A stretch of DNA of 64,000 nucleotides from Deinococcus sp. YIM 134068 (GCF_036543075.1 NZ_JAZHPF010000005.1:17501-81500); one strand, 5' to 3'. Counted from the first letter of the stretch, positions 35,375 through 47,667 are shown. Notes: generated from the letters alone by a model not told the origin. Numbers and translations: made by a program.

Positions 35375-37321
35375 TCACCTCCCCTCGCCCTCCCCCACCC
35401 CATCCCGGTAGGCGCGCAGGGTCCCGTTCATGAAGGCGACGTACAGCGTGCCCCCGGCGGCGAGGGGGGTCGCCTGCACTCCCTCACGTTCGCGGCGCTG
35501 CCAGCGCACGGCCCCGCTGCGGGCGTCGAGCGCGACGAGTTCGCCGTCCTCGGAGGCGAGGAAGACGAGGCCCGCGCTCACGACCGGGGAGGCGGTGACG
35601 CGGCCCTCCAGCGTATGCGCCCATACGTCCTCCCCATCCGCGAGCCGCAGGGCGCGCACCGTGCCGCCCCAACCCGCGACGAGGGCGAGACCCGCCGTGA
35701 CTGCCGGGGCAGCCCAGATTTCGTCCTCCAGGTCGTAGGTCCACAGGGTCGGCTCGGGGGCGGCGAGGCGGGCGCGGCCCGAGGCGGTCGTCAGGCTCAG
35801 GGCGTGGACCTCACCCGGCCAGGTGGGGACGAGCAGGGTCGCCTCCCCGGCCTGCCCCGGCGCGAGGGCGGGCGTGGCGTGGACGGTGCCGACCTCCACC
35901 TTCCACAGGGGCGTCCCGCTGCGGGCGTCGAGCGCGTGCAGCCAGCCGTCCTCGTCGCACAGGAGGGCGGCCCCCGCCCACACGACGGGCGAGGCGGCCA
36001 CGGGTCCCGCCGCCCGGTACGCCCAGGCGAGTTCGCCACTCCCCGCGTGCAGGGCGTGGAGATGCCCGTCGCGGCTGGTGGCGAGCACCCGGTCTCCCCA
36101 GAGGGTCGGTGCCCCCGTGAACTCCGCCCGCGCCTGATGGCACCAGCCCTCGGCCCCGTCGCCCACGCGCACGCGGCGCAGGGTGCCGTCCCACGCCCCG
36201 TACAGGATGTGCCCGTCCGCGAAGGTCGCCGGGGCCGTCACCTCGTCGCGTGCCGCGTAGGTCGCGTAGGGCCGCCCGGAGGCGTGGGTCAGCACGAGCT
36301 GCCCGCCCCGCGTCCCCACCGCCACGAGGTCGTCCTCGCCCACCACGGCGGCGGGCCACGTCACCTCGCCGGGGAGGGGAACGCTCCAGACCTCGCGGAG
36401 ATGTTCCACGCGGGCCGGGCCGTCGGGATGCTCGCCCGTGCGGGCGCGGCCCCCCCGGTACTGGCCCCGCGCGTGCCGGGTCCACACGTCCCGCCGCGCG
36501 AGCGCCCACAGGTGCGTGGCCGCCTCGCCGCTCTCCGGGCGGTCCTCCGGCTTCTTGGCGAGCAGGGCCAGCAGCACCCGCGCCACCGCGTCGGGAATGG
36601 CAGGGTTGAGGTCGCGGGGGTCAGGCGGGGCTTCGTAGACGTGTTGGTAGAGGACGCTCTGGTCGCTGTCCCCCACGAAGGGCGGGCTGCCGCAGGCCAC
36701 CCGGAACAGCACCGCGCCGAGGCCGTACAGGTCGCTGCGCGGCCCCACGCCCACCCCACGCGCCTGCTCAGGGGCCATGTAGGCGGGCGTGCCCAGCGTC
36801 ACCCCGCTTCGGGTGAGGTGCCGGGTGTGGTCGGAAAGGGCCACCAGCCCGAAGTCCATGATGCGCGGCAGCCGGGCGTCGTCGAGGAGGATGTTGCCCG
36901 GCGTCAGGTCGCGGTGGATGATGCCGTGTCCGTGGATGTGCGCCAGCGCCCGCGAGGCGAAGGCGGCGGCGGTCAGGAAGTGCGCGAGCGGCCCCGGCGC
37001 GTCCTCCAGCGGCCCCAGCGCCGTGATCGGCCCGCCCGCGAGGAGCGGCATCGTGAAGAAGACCCGCTCCGCTCCGCTCGCCTCCCGCGTCTCGCCGAGG
37101 TCGAGCACGGGCACCACGCCGGGGTGGGTCAGCCGCGCGAGCGTCCGCACCTCGCGCAGGAAGCGGGCGCGTTCGGCGTCGTTCGTGTGCGGGTGCAGCA
37201 CCTTGACGGCCACCTCGCGGTCGAGGTGCGTGTCGAGCGCGCGGTACACCTTCGCGCTGCCGCCCTCGCCCAGCAGGGCGCGCAACACGTAACGCTCGGT
37301 GACGGTAGCGCCGATCTCCAT
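35375..37321 (-). CDS. rqkA: Quinoprotein Ser/Thr kinase, RqkA/DqkA-like
   Basis: 648 aa. N-terminal protein kinase (about 8-270): [17 protein letters not shown] (catalytic Lys), [29 protein letters not shown]. The Lys of HRDxKxxN is Thr. The C-terminal part (about 320-640) is a PQQ-type beta-propeller ([58 protein letters not shown]). No TM helix. The architecture and length match the radiation- and PQQ-responsive kinase of D. radiodurans (DR2518). TAGACT lies 8 nt before the ATG. Confidence 0.88.
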   Translation of the reverse strand: MEIGATVTERYVLRALLGEGGSAKVYRALDTHLDREVAVKVLHPHTNDAERARFLREVRTLARLTHPGVVPVLDLGETREASGAERVFFTMPLLAGGPITALGPLEDAPGPLAHFLTAAAFASRALAHIHGHGIIHRDLTPGNILLDDARLPRIMDFGLVALSDHTRHLTRSGVTLGTPAYMAPEQARGVGVGPRSDLYGLGAVLFRVACGSPPFVGDSDQSVLYQHVYEAPPDPRDLNPAIPDAVARVLLALLAKKPEDRPESGEAATHLWALARRDVWTRHARGQYRGGRARTGEHPDGPARVEHLREVWSVPLPGEVTWPAAVVGEDDLVAVGTRGGQLVLTHASGRPYATYAARDEVTAPATFADGHILYGAWDGTLRRVRVGDGAEGWCHQARAEFTGAPTLWGDRVLATSRDGHLHALHAGSGELAWAYRAAGPVAASPVVWAGAALLCDEDGWLHALDARSGTPLWKVEVGTVHATPALAPGQAGEATLLVPTWPGEVHALSLTTASGRARLAAPEPTLWTYDLEDEIWAAPAVTAGLALVAGWGGTVRALRLADGEDVWAHTLEGRVTASPVVSAGLVFLASEDGELVALDARSGAVRWQRREREGVQATPLAAGGTLYVAFMNGTLRAYRDGVGEGEGR

Positions 37322-37408
37322 CGGGGGTGAGTCTACCGCCGCGCTGAGGGGTGGGTCGGTGAAGGAGTTGGGGTGGGTGTGCCTTTGCCGGAGTTGGGCA
37401 AGCTTCGC

Positions 37409-37527
37409 TCGCTTCCCCACACCCGGCCTCCCCACAAGGGGGGAGGAGCTAGAACAGCTCAGGCCTCAGCTCTTTTTCTCCCTCTCCCCCGTGGGAGAGG
37501 GCCGGGGTGAGGGGACGACGTGACGAC
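37409..37527. repeat. Two opposed C-rich/G-rich hairpin repeats
   Basis: CCCGGCCTCCCCACAAGG followed by GGGGAGGAGC (37425-37450), then in opposite orientation TCCCTCTCCCCCGTGGGAG followed by AGGGCCGGGG (37478-37508). Core-only relatives of the dispersed intergenic element. They fill the rqkA-trmFO gap. Confidence 0.5.
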
Positions 37528-37535
37528 TTAACCCT

Positions 37536-38930
<1,395 letters not shown>

Positions 38931-38958
38931 AACGGTTCAGTGTAGAGGACGGGGGCGG

Positions 38959-38986
38959 GTGGATTGTGGAGCGTGGAACGTGGGGA
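38959..38986. repeat. 7-bp-period repeat, GTGGNNN units
   Basis: Units GTGGATT, GTGGAGC, GTGGAAC, GTGGGGA in the divergent trmFO-DUF305 gap. Confidence 0.7.
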
Positions 38987-39021
38987 CGCCCTGCCCCCAC
39001 CCCCCTTCCTATACTCGCCCC

Positions 39022-39633
39022 ATGACGCGCCGCCCCCGTTTCCTCGCCCTCCTCGCACTCGCCGTTCTCGCGCTGGTGGCGGTGGTGTTTGTCCTGCGGC
39101 CCACCTCCCCGCGTGAGACCAGCCCGGAAGTGCGCTTTGTGCGCGAGATGGTGCAGCACCACGGGCAGGCGGTGGACATGGCGACGCGCATCCGCGACCG
39201 CAGCGAGGACGCGACCCTCCGCACGCTCGCCCTCGACATCATGCTCTCGCAACAGGAGCAGATCGGGCAGATGCGCGGCTGGCTCACCCTCTGGGGAAGA
39301 CCGTGGGGCGGGGCGGGGATGACGGCGAACCACGCCCGACAGATGGGGATGGCGACACCCGCCGAGTTGAACCGCCTCGACACCCTGCCCGTGGCGCAGG
39401 CCGAGCGGACCTTCCTCCAACTGATGACCCGCCACCACCAGGGGGCGCTGGAGATGGTGCGGCCCGTGCTGAACGCCCGTGTCCGGCCCGAAGTGCAGGC
39501 CCTCGCCCGGCAGATCGACGCGGCGCAGGCGGGCGAGATTCGGCTGATGACGCGGCTACTGACCGAGCGGGGAGCTAAGCCGCTTCCGGCTCCGGCGGGG
39601 GAGCGGGAGGGGATGGGGGGGCACGAACACTAG
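39022..39633 (+). CDS. DUF305 membrane-anchored protein
   Basis: 203 aa. N-terminal anchor (FLALLALAVLALVAVVFVL), then two ferritin-like helical halves with the DUF305 motifs: FVREMVQHHGQAVDMA and FLQLMTRHHQGALEMV (HH pairs plus Met). The family has been linked to copper-responsive extracytoplasmic proteins in other bacteria. The C-terminus is His-tipped (GMGGHEH). TATACT lies 6 nt before the ATG. An intergenic hairpin repeat follows. Confidence 0.88.
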   Translation: MTRRPRFLALLALAVLALVAVVFVLRPTSPRETSPEVRFVREMVQHHGQAVDMATRIRDRSEDATLRTLALDIMLSQQEQIGQMRGWLTLWGRPWGGAGMTANHARQMGMATPAELNRLDTLPVAQAERTFLQLMTRHHQGALEMVRPVLNARVRPEVQALARQIDAAQAGEIRLMTRLLTERGAKPLPAPAGEREGMGGHEH

Positions 39634-39644
39634 GGGAAAGGGCT

Positions 39645-39720
39645 TTGAAGGACGAGCGTTGCTCATCACCCCCCACCCGGCCTCCCACACAAGGGGGGAG
39701 GAGCGAAAAGATCGAAGGCG
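39645..39720 (+). repeat. Core-only copy of the dispersed element
   Basis: GACGAGC-GTT-GCTCATC (near-palindrome), then ACCCCCCACCCGGCCTCCC, a short loop and GGGGGGAGGAGCGAAAAG. It has no terminal inverted repeats. Confidence 0.55.
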
Positions 39721-39761
39721 GGTACGGCTCAATCTCCGCGCCCGCCTCCTCTCTTTTCTCG

Positions 39762-40067
39762 CTAGAAGTCCTCGTCCAGCCCGTCCCGTTTGCCCTCCCG
39801 CCGTTCCTTGCGCCGCTCCTGCTTGCCCGTCTTCTTGCGGGGGCGCGGGGGCAGCATCAACTCGTAGGTCAGGGACGGGTCGCACATCGCGGGTTGCTCG
39901 CCCAGCCGCTCGCCGGGGTCGGCGGTGCGGAGGTTTCCGGCGGGGTGGAAGTGCCGCGCCCCACAGTACGGGCACTCGTCCACCACCCAGAACATCACCC
40001 GCGAGCCGGGCAGATCGCGCAACGTCACATAGGCGGTGCGGACGGCTTGGCGGTCACGTTTCCCCAT
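39762..40067 (-). CDS. Hypothetical protein with a CxxC...H motif
   Basis: 101 aa. A CPYCGARHFHPAG segment (about residues 32-44) and a later Cys (AMCDPSL) suggest a partial zinc ribbon. The C-terminal third is very basic (RPRKKTGKQERRKERREGKR) and might bind nucleic acid. TAGCCT lies 7 nt before the ATG. No family is recognised. Confidence 0.65.
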   Translation of the reverse strand: MGKRDRQAVRTAYVTLRDLPGSRVMFWVVDECPYCGARHFHPAGNLRTADPGERLGEQPAMCDPSLTYELMLPPRPRKKTGKQERRKERREGKRDGLDEDF

Positions 40068-40121
40068 GTGGGAGAGGCTAGCGCGGCTCAGACGGGCGGA
40101 ATGTGCGGCTTTCCGCCCCGC

Positions 40122-40985
40122 CTACACCTCCCCGTCCGTGTCGTCGCGCAGGTACGTCACGACGGAGCGGCAATGCCTCATCCCGGCGTGGGTGTAGAGG
40201 GCGCGGGCGGCGCGGGCGTGGTCGTGGGCGCGGGCGCGCAGGTCGCGGACTTCCGGGTGGGCGGCGGCCTCGGCGGCGGCGAGGGCCAGCAGCACCCGCC
40301 CCAGCCCCTGCCCACGCTCGGCGGGATGCACGGCGACGTAGGTGAGGTCGGCGCGGGCCGCCTCGGCGTTCAGCTCCAGCTCGGCGAAGCCCACGGGCCG
40401 CCCTGATCGCCGCAGCACCACCAGCCGCACGTCGTCCCGCGCGAAGTGGGCGCGCAACTGGGCGTCGGTCCACTCCAGCCGTCCCGACCAGCCGTCCTCG
40501 GCGGCGCGGAAGAGGGCGCGGTAGTCGGCGGGCGGGAGGGCGTCCTCCGCCGTGTACTCCCCCGGCACGCGGGCAGCGCGGGCGAGGTGCGCGGCGCGGC
40601 CCGTGTAGAAGTCGGTGGTGTGCATGGCGGTGAAGCCCGCCCCCTCCAGCGCCGCCCGCGCATCCAGATTGTCGCGGGCGCTGAAGGCGTACACGGGGAG
40701 GCCGTCCGCCCGCGCCACCGCCCGCCGCAGCAGCCCGGAGAGGTCACCGCTCCCCAGCGGCCCCTCCAGCGCGAGGCCGTCGCGGAAGGGAGCGAGCGCG
40801 CAGTACGCCTGTACCATCCCGTCGGTCCCCTCGGAGACGAGGCACACCCGGTCCTCGCACTCGTCGTGCAGGGCGGCAGCGTCCCGCGCGTCGGGGGCGA
40901 AGACCTCGCGTTCGGGCGCGTCGTCCATCCAGTGAAGCAGGGCGAGCACGTCGGGGGCGTCGGTCGCTTGCATCGGGCGGATCAT
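40122..40985 (-). CDS. Tandem-GNAT N-acetyltransferase
   Basis: 287 aa. The C-terminal half is a full GNAT fold with acetyl-CoA loop VHPAERGQGLGRVLLALA and ALYTHAGM near the end; the N-terminal half (MIRPMQATDAPDVLALLHWM ... ARAALEGAGFTAMHTTDFY) is a decayed or second GNAT domain. Substrate unknown. AGGAGGTACC precedes the ATG at 40985. It is divergent from the candidate sRNA/DUF4258 region. Confidence 0.82.
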   Translation of the reverse strand: MIRPMQATDAPDVLALLHWMDDAPEREVFAPDARDAAALHDECEDRVCLVSEGTDGMVQAYCALAPFRDGLALEGPLGSGDLSGLLRRAVARADGLPVYAFSARDNLDARAALEGAGFTAMHTTDFYTGRAAHLARAARVPGEYTAEDALPPADYRALFRAAEDGWSGRLEWTDAQLRAHFARDDVRLVVLRRSGRPVGFAELELNAEAARADLTYVAVHPAERGQGLGRVLLALAAAEAAAHPEVRDLRARAHDHARAARALYTHAGMRHCRSVVTYLRDDTDGEV

Positions 40986-41114
40986 GGGCAGGTACCTCCT
41001 GGGAAGCGGTGGGGGAACGAACGCGCGAACCACGGTCAGCGTATGACCCCCCTCCCCCCCCGTCTGCCCGCCTCGTCACGCCGTCAACACCGGGAGATGT
41101 GCTATCCTTCCGCC

Positions 41115-41187
41115 ATGCCCTGAACAGGGTACGTCGCCTCCCTCCCCACGAACACGAAGCCGTGTTTGAGGGGCGTTTTCTTTTTGG
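41115..41187 (+). ncRNA. Candidate short RNA or attenuated leader upstream of the DUF4258 gene
   Basis: TATCCT (41103-41108) would place a transcript start near 41115, where ATG CCC TGA forms a start-Pro-stop. CCCTG/CAGGG gives a 5-bp hairpin, then a CU-rich stretch, then a strong terminator: CCCC..AACACG-AAGC-CGTGTT..GGGG followed by CGTTTTCTTTTT (to 41185). Either a ~70-nt RNA or a terminator-controlled leader of the gene at 41265 is possible. Confidence 0.35.
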
Positions 41188-41264
41188 AGGCGGCTCCTGA
41201 CCCACAGGACCCCCGCCCCCGAGGGGAAATGGCCGCAGGGGAGCGAAGTGACGGGAGGCCCGCC

Positions 41265-41891
41265 GTGACGAAAGCACCTGCGACCCGCTCTGCCCCGAGC
41301 CGCCCGGTGAAAGCCGGAACGGACCTGCTCGCCCTGCGCGCCCAGCTCGCCCGCGCCGAGAAGGAGGCCCGCCGCGCGCCCACCCCGCCGCCCGCGCGGC
41401 CCGAACACCTGCGCGCCAAGCCCGTCAAGCCCCAGCGTGAGGCCGACCTCGCGGGCGTGGACACGACCGACCACACGCTGACCCGCGCCCACGCCCGGCT
41501 GCGTGACGCCGTGTACGACGGGCGCTATCACCTCTGCCCCCACGCCATCGGCCACGCCCGCGCCGAGGGCTTCCTGGAGCACGACATCATCCAGGTCCTC
41601 GTCGCCGGGCGAGTGCGCGCCGTGTACCCGGAGGACCGCCGCTGGCTGGTGTGCGGCTTCTTCGAGTCGTGCGGGGTGGCGCTGCCCCTTCACGTCGTCG
41701 TGGAGCACGCGCCGGACGGCCACCTCGACGTGGTGACGGCCTTCGTGCCGAGGCACCCACACCACATCATCTCCCGCGCCCGCCTCGCCGTGATGCTGCG
41801 CTACGACGACGAGAAGATCAGGATGAGGACGGCCCCGGTGGGGAACAAGCCGGGGAACCGGAGCAAGGGGAAGTGGAAGAAGTCAGGGTGA
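41265..41891 (+). CDS. DUF4258 domain protein
   Basis: 208 aa. The Ala/Pro/Arg-rich N-terminus (residues 1-65) is probably disordered. The DUF4258 domain follows (about 75-165: LRDAVYDGRYHLCPHAIGHA; HDIIQVLVAGRVRAVYPEDR; PLHVVVEH; VVTAFVP); the H..PHA..HA start and the beta end are typical. DUF4258 is related to BrnT-like toxin folds, but no antitoxin is adjacent. The GTG at 41265 is chosen for its GGGAGG Shine-Dalgarno; an ATG at 41229 is an alternative. Confidence 0.78.
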   Translation: MTKAPATRSAPSRPVKAGTDLLALRAQLARAEKEARRAPTPPPARPEHLRAKPVKPQREADLAGVDTTDHTLTRAHARLRDAVYDGRYHLCPHAIGHARAEGFLEHDIIQVLVAGRVRAVYPEDRRWLVCGFFESCGVALPLHVVVEHAPDGHLDVVTAFVPRHPHHIISRARLAVMLRYDDEKIRMRTAPVGNKPGNRSKGKWKKSG

Positions 41892-41892
41892 G

Positions 41893-42393
41893 TCAGTACC
41901 TCTCCCAGAACTTCTCTCCGTTCGCCTGAGCAAATTTTCTTAGGAAGTCGGCTAGATCGTCACCAACCAGAGACCACTCAGAACGCGAGTCGAGCGGTGA
42001 AGCAACGTAAACTCTGCCAAAATCAGGTCTAGCCGCCTCTCCAACGATAAAGAGAACATCCTGATCACCCAGGAACTCACCGAGAACCAGATCACTGGCA
42101 CGGTAGTTTTCTGGGTAATTTTTGTAGGCTTCTTCTGAACGAGTCTTAACTTTCTCAGGCGCAAAAAGAATCAAGCCCCATTGACCATAAGTAACGTCTT
42201 CATACAGACGACCGCCAGCCGTTCTCTTCCAGAACTCTAGAACAGACTTAGGCGGAAGATTATCGCCGAAAACCTCTTCAACGATGGATGACTCGGCGGG
42301 CGCATAGAAGGTGTGAATCAACGGTCCCAGAGGTGATTGCCTTGCCATCCATGCCCTTCTGTAAGGAGACAGAGCTTCTTCTATCTCATTCAT
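41893..42393 (-). CDS. AT-rich SUKH (SMI1/KNR4)-like protein
   Basis: 166 aa. Markedly AT-rich against its neighbours. The pattern LPPKSVLEFWKRTAGGRLYE, WGLILFAPEKV, ASDLVLGEFLGDQDVLFIVG and a C-terminal DDLADFLRKFAQANGEKFW resembles the SUKH superfamily, whose bacterial members are often immunity proteins to secreted or contact-dependent toxins. TACGTT lies 6 nt before the ATG. No toxin gene is beside it, so it may be an orphan immunity gene. The stop lies 2 nt beyond the convergent DUF4258 stop. Confidence 0.6.
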   Translation of the reverse strand: MNEIEEALSPYRRAWMARQSPLGPLIHTFYAPAESSIVEEVFGDNLPPKSVLEFWKRTAGGRLYEDVTYGQWGLILFAPEKVKTRSEEAYKNYPENYRASDLVLGEFLGDQDVLFIVGEAARPDFGRVYVASPLDSRSEWSLVGDDLADFLRKFAQANGEKFWERY

Positions 42394-42464
42394 GAGGCCA
42401 ACGTAGCAGCAATTGTTTTCCTCTCCAGCATATTTGACTCTCTCCCCCTGCTACCCTGCCCCCC

Positions 42465-43784
42465 GTGACCCGCCTCGGCCTCTCCGACACCATCGCCGCC
42501 ATTGCCACCGCTCCCGGCAGCGCGGGCGTAGGCATCGTGCGGGTGAGCGGGCCGGGGGCGCTGACCGTGGCGGACGGCTTATTCCGGGGGCGGCGGAAGC
42601 CGAGCAGGACCGCCGGGGGACAGTTCCTCTTCGGGCAACTGACCGCCGAGGGCGGCGAGGTGCTGGACGAGGGCCTGTGCCTGGTCTTCCGGGGGCCGCG
42701 CTCCTACACGGGCGAGGACGTGGCCGAACTCCAGACGCACGGCAGCCCGGCGGTGCTGGGGCGGGTGCTGGCGCGGGTGCTGGAACTCGGTGCCCGCCCA
42801 GCCCGGCCCGGCGAGTTCACCCAGCGGGCCTACCTCGCCGGACGGCTCGACCTCGCGCAGGCGGAGGCGGTGCTGGGCCTCGTGAACGCGGGGACGGACA
42901 CGGCGCGGCGGCAGGCGAGCCTCGGCCTCGCCGGGGCGCTCGGCGAGCGGGTAGAGCGGGTGGCGACGCAGATCACGCGCACGCTGGCGGCGATCCAGGC
43001 CCTGCTCGATTACCCGGAGGAGGGCGTGCCCGAGGAGGACCGGGAGGCTCCCCTCGCGGCAGCCGAAGCCGAACTGGGGGCGCTTGTGGGTACGGCCCGC
43101 GCCGGGCAGGTCGCCACGCGGGGGGCACGGCTGGCCCTAATCGGTCTTCCAAATGCGGGCAAGAGCAGCCTCCTCAACGCCCTGCTGGGCTACGAGCGGT
43201 CCATCGTGACGCCGATTCCGGGCACGACGCGCGACTATCTGGAGGCGCAGATGTCGCTGGCGGGCGTGCCCGTGACCCTGGTGGACACGGCGGGCATCCG
43301 CGAGACGGGCGACGAGGTGGAGGCCGCCGGGGTGCGTCAGGCGGTCACTCTGGCCGGGGCCGCCGACCTCGTGCTCGTTCTTGAGGATGGTTCTCAGCCT
43401 CGCGAGGCGTTGCCCGCCAATTTGCCGGACGCGGCGCGGGTGCTGCGAGTGCGGACGAAGAGTGATCTGCCCGCCGTGTGGAGCGATGAGGGCATGCTAG
43501 CGGTCAGCGCCGTGACGGGCGCGGGTCTCGCCGAGTTGCGTGACGCCATCCACTCCGCCCTGATCGGTGACGCGGCGCGGGGCGAGGCGTGGCTCACCAC
43601 CGAGCGGCAGGCCGACGCCGCCCGCCGGGCGCTCTCGCATGTGCGCGCCGCCCGCCTCCTCCCCGACGAGCTGGCCGGGTACGAGTTGGAGGAGGCGTTG
43701 CGAGCGCTGGCCGACCTGACCGGGCGCGACGTGGGCGAGGACGTGGTGGACGCCGTGTTCCGCAACTTCTGCGTGGGGAAGTGA
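42465..43784 (+). CDS. mnmE: tRNA modification GTPase MnmE
   Basis: 439 aa. With MnmG it installs the cmnm5 group on U34 of tRNA. N-terminal folate-binding domain ([40 protein letters not shown]), inserted G domain ([31 protein letters not shown]), and the C-terminal CxGK end (NFCVGK). The GTG at 42465 has TACCCT 7 nt upstream, so it is probably leaderless. mnmG is not in the window. Confidence 0.96.
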   Translation: MTRLGLSDTIAAIATAPGSAGVGIVRVSGPGALTVADGLFRGRRKPSRTAGGQFLFGQLTAEGGEVLDEGLCLVFRGPRSYTGEDVAELQTHGSPAVLGRVLARVLELGARPARPGEFTQRAYLAGRLDLAQAEAVLGLVNAGTDTARRQASLGLAGALGERVERVATQITRTLAAIQALLDYPEEGVPEEDREAPLAAAEAELGALVGTARAGQVATRGARLALIGLPNAGKSSLLNALLGYERSIVTPIPGTTRDYLEAQMSLAGVPVTLVDTAGIRETGDEVEAAGVRQAVTLAGAADLVLVLEDGSQPREALPANLPDAARVLRVRTKSDLPAVWSDEGMLAVSAVTGAGLAELRDAIHSALIGDAARGEAWLTTERQADAARRALSHVRAARLLPDELAGYELEEALRALADLTGRDVGEDVVDAVFRNFCVGK

Positions 43785-43828
43785 GGGCGAGCGGTGCTGA
43801 CCCCCATATGTAGAGAGAAGGGTTAAAG

Positions 43829-43895
43829 CAGAAGCGTTGTTACCCCTCCCCCCTCGTGGGGGAGGCTGGGAGGGGGGGAGACGGAGCGAGCACCC
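43829..43895. repeat. C-rich/G-rich hairpin repeat
   Basis: CCCCTCCCCCCTCGTGGGG followed by GAGGCTGGGAGG; a diverged core-only copy of the dispersed element after mnmE. The 186-nt gap shows no gene. Confidence 0.5.
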
Positions 43896-43970
43896 CACCA
43901 ACCCAATCAGGCTCCAACAAAGAAGCAGGCCAGCGAGGTCTCCCCCACCGGCCCACCCAACAGACTGGCT

Positions 43971-44243
43971 TTAGCCGTTGCTCGTGTCGTCCGAGGTCTC
44001 GTCTCCGGGGGTGGTGCTCGCCGGGTCGCTGGTGATCATGCTGCCCGCCGAGGCCACGTCCTGCTTGTTCAGGCCCCGGTCGGCGTACTCGTCGGCGATC
44101 ATGGCCTCCGCGTCGGCGTCCCCGAGGGCGTCGCGGTGTTCGTCCGTGCGGCCCATGAACTGAAGGTCCACGTTGCTGATCTCGCTCTCCGCCGTGGCGT
44201 CGGTGGACGGAACGTTCTGCGGGCGGTCGTCACTCTGGGTCAT
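43971..44243 (-). CDS. Small acidic hydrophilic protein, 90 aa
   Basis: Rich in Asp/Ser/Thr/Ala with almost no hydrophobic clusters except DVASAGSMI. The sequence SNVDLQFMGRTDEHRDALGD has a short helical part. AGGAGGCAACCCC precedes the ATG. It is comparable in style to the tandem acidic proteins at 32.6-33.2 kb, though not obviously homologous. Possible stress-protective role is speculation. Confidence 0.6.
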   Translation of the reverse strand: MTQSDDRPQNVPSTDATAESEISNVDLQFMGRTDEHRDALGDADAEAMIADEYADRGLNKQDVASAGSMITSDPASTTPGDETSDDTSNG

Positions 44244-44346
44244 GGGGTTGCCTCCTGTGCCCCCACGCTAACAGCGGCCCACCGGGCAGGGCGTGAGCGT
44301 CCCTTTACCCTTGCGCGTGAAAGACGGCGAACCTCCCCTGCTCCTT

Positions 44347-44375
44347 CTGGCGACTGGCCGCTGGCGACTGGCGAC
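44347..44375. repeat. 7-bp-period repeat, CTGGCNN units
   Basis: Units CTGGCGA, CTGGCCG, CTGGCGA, CTGGCGA. It lies in the divergent-side flank of the acidic gene, next to the stop of the phosphoribosyltransferase-like gene. Confidence 0.7.
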
Positions 44376-44382
44376 CAAACCC

Positions 44383-44928
44383 TCACAGGTGTTGCGGCAA
44401 TTCCTGAAGGTGGGCGACGGGCAGCGACGTGTCCCCCTGCTTGAAGGCGGCGAGGTAGCCGGAGAGCGTGCCGCCCGCGCGCCCCACCAGCCGGGCGAGG
44501 GCCTGAGCCGTGCCGCCGCTGGCGATCACGTCCTGCACGACGGCGACGCGCCTGCCCCTCAATCGGGCGGCGTGCGGGCCGTCGAGCCACAGCGTCTCCG
44601 CCGTGCCGAGGGTCATGCTGGGCACGTCCTGAATGAGGGGGTCTTGCATGTACGTGCGGCGTTTCTTGCGGACGCAGACGTAGGGCAGGCCCGAGCGGTC
44701 GCTGAGTTCGTGGGCGAGCGGCAACGCGTTCGTCACCACGGTCAGCAGGACCTCGGTGCCGGGCGGGATAAGGGGCAGCATCGCCTCCGCGACGGCTTTG
44801 GTGAACTCGCTGTCCCCGATGAACTCCACGAGGGGCACCCGCCCCACGCTCCCGACGCGCACGGTGGGAAGCTCGCGGGTCACGTCGCCGACCGTGACGG
44901 TCAGGGCCTGGGAGTGGGGTAGGGTCAT
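44383..44928 (-). CDS. Phosphoribosyltransferase-like protein, diverged paralog
   Basis: 181 aa type I PRTase fold, adenine PRTase-like. It is a paralog of the protein at 45499-46029: both begin VGDVTRELP and share the hood and PRPP regions. The PRPP loop here reads [18 protein letters not shown]; the usual pair of acidic residues (DD) is QD, so catalysis may be weakened or altered. TAGCTT lies 7 nt before the ATG. It sits downstream of the GNAT gene by 10 nt. Confidence 0.82.
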   Translation of the reverse strand: MTLPHSQALTVTVGDVTRELPTVRVGSVGRVPLVEFIGDSEFTKAVAEAMLPLIPPGTEVLLTVVTNALPLAHELSDRSGLPYVCVRKKRRTYMQDPLIQDVPSMTLGTAETLWLDGPHAARLRGRRVAVVQDVIASGGTAQALARLVGRAGGTLSGYLAAFKQGDTSLPVAHLQELPQHL

Positions 44929-44938
44929 GCCGCCCAAG

Positions 44939-45498
44939 CTATCCCGAAGCCGGGGCAAGAGGCAGACGGTAGGTGAACTCGTCGCTGACCACCCCCCGGA
45001 ACTCGTCGGCGTGAGGGGTGAAGGCCGTCCGTCGGAATCCCAGCCGGGTCAGCAGGCGAAGGGAGGCCGCGTTGCGCGTGTCCACCTGCGCCACGGCCTC
45101 CCGCACCCCCGGCCCGGAGGCGAGAAAGTCCAGCATCACCCGCACCGCTTCCGTGGCATACCCCTGCCCCCACGCCGACGGGTGAAAGACGTAGGCCACG
45201 TCGGCCTCCCCCTCGGCGGGGCGCACGGTGGCCTGCACCGTTCCCAGGGCCGAGCCGCCCGCGCGGGCGAAGACGACCCAGTTCAGCCAGCCCTGTGTTC
45301 CGTCCGGCGAGCGCCGCGACTCCAGGCGGGCGAAGCGCGCTCTCAGCTCCGCTTGTGTCGGAGGAGAAGAAGGCAGGAAGTCGTGGACCCGTGGGTCGGC
45401 GAGGACGGCGGCCATGTCCGGCGCGTGCCCGGCGCGTTGGGGTTCGAGGCGCAGGCGCGGGGTCAGGAGCGGTGGATTGGGGTCTGGGTCCGGCTCCG

Positions 45499-45502
<4 letters not shown>
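44939..45502 (-). CDS. RimJ/RimL-type GNAT acetyltransferase
   Basis: 187 aa. Begins [20 protein letters not shown], with [20 protein letters not shown] as acetyl-CoA loop and [20 protein letters not shown] as the C-terminal signature. Such enzymes acetylate protein N-termini or small molecules. The GTG overlaps the stop of the first PRTase (GTGA) and it is followed closely by the second PRTase, so all three are one operon. Confidence 0.87.
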
Positions 45503-46029
<527 letters not shown>

Positions 46030-46206
46030 GTGGCCGAGTGTACCCTGTCGCCCTTTCCCGCCCCTCGTCTTGACCGAGGCTTCACGTTCGGGCGTTTGTG
46101 GAAAACTCTTCATCCGGCTCGCAAGCAAGGCGGAGGCACGCGCCTCAGACTTCACGGCGTCGGGGGCAGCAGCCCTCAGTCCAGACCATTCAGGGGAGGA
46201 AGCGCC

Positions 46207-46698
46207 ATGAAAACTGCCGAACACGCGATGGACGACGTGAAGGGGGCCGCCCGCAAGGCCCGTCATGAGCTGGAGCATCAGGTGGCGAAGGCCGTGACCA
46301 AGCAGCACGCCGAGATGGCCGCCGCGCTCGTCAAGCAGCAGAAGGACCTCGTGACGCTGCAAGGCGAGGTCGCCACATTGAGCACGGCCCTCAAGAAGCA
46401 GCGCAAGTCCTCGGGCGGCGGCTTCCCGTGGGGCCTGGTGCTCCTCGTGGGCGGCGGATATGCCCTGTACCGCTCCAACCCGTCGGTGCGCGAGCAGGTG
46501 GACGGCCTGCTCAAGCGCGTCAGCCCCGACACGGAGGGCAACCTGGCCCGCGCGGGCGACGCCGCGAAGTCCGCCGTCTCGGACGTGATGCAGGGCCGCT
46601 CTCCGGGCGACTCGCTGAAGGCGGCGGGTGGTGAGGTGCAGCGCGCCGGGGAGAAGACGGCGCAGAACATCAAGGACGACTTGCAGGGCGGGACCTGA
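46207..46698 (+). CDS. Coiled-coil/TM hypothetical protein
   Basis: 163 aa. Residues 1-70 form an amphipathic coiled coil ([20 protein letters not shown]); a TM helix follows ([20 protein letters not shown]), then an Ala/Lys-rich helix repeated in style of YtxH/LEA proteins ([38 protein letters not shown]). GGGGAGGAAG precedes the ATG at 46207. Possibly an envelope stress or LEA-like protein; no firm family. Confidence 0.65.
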   Translation: MKTAEHAMDDVKGAARKARHELEHQVAKAVTKQHAEMAAALVKQQKDLVTLQGEVATLSTALKKQRKSSGGGFPWGLVLLVGGGYALYRSNPSVREQVDGLLKRVSPDTEGNLARAGDAAKSAVSDVMQGRSPGDSLKAAGGEVQRAGEKTAQNIKDDLQGGT

Positions 46699-46821
46699 GC
46701 TGAGAGGGGTGGGGAGCGGTGGAGTCGTGACATGGCCCCCTCACCCGACTCTCTCCTGTTAGGGGAACAAGAAGAAGTCGTGTGATCGTCGCTCCGGGTG
46801 GACCCAACCAGCGGTCCGCCC

Positions 46822-47663
<842 letters not shown>

Positions 47664-47667
<4 letters not shown>

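Noticed and set aside
37322..37435. Upstream start for the quinoprotein kinase
   Set aside because: TAGACT sits 8 nt before the ATG at 37321; the upstream codons lie beyond it and cross repeat DNA.
41265..42393. A complete BrnT/BrnA-type toxin-antitoxin at DUF4258
   Set aside because: No BrnA-like antitoxin gene is adjacent on the same strand; the DUF4258 protein has a long disordered head.
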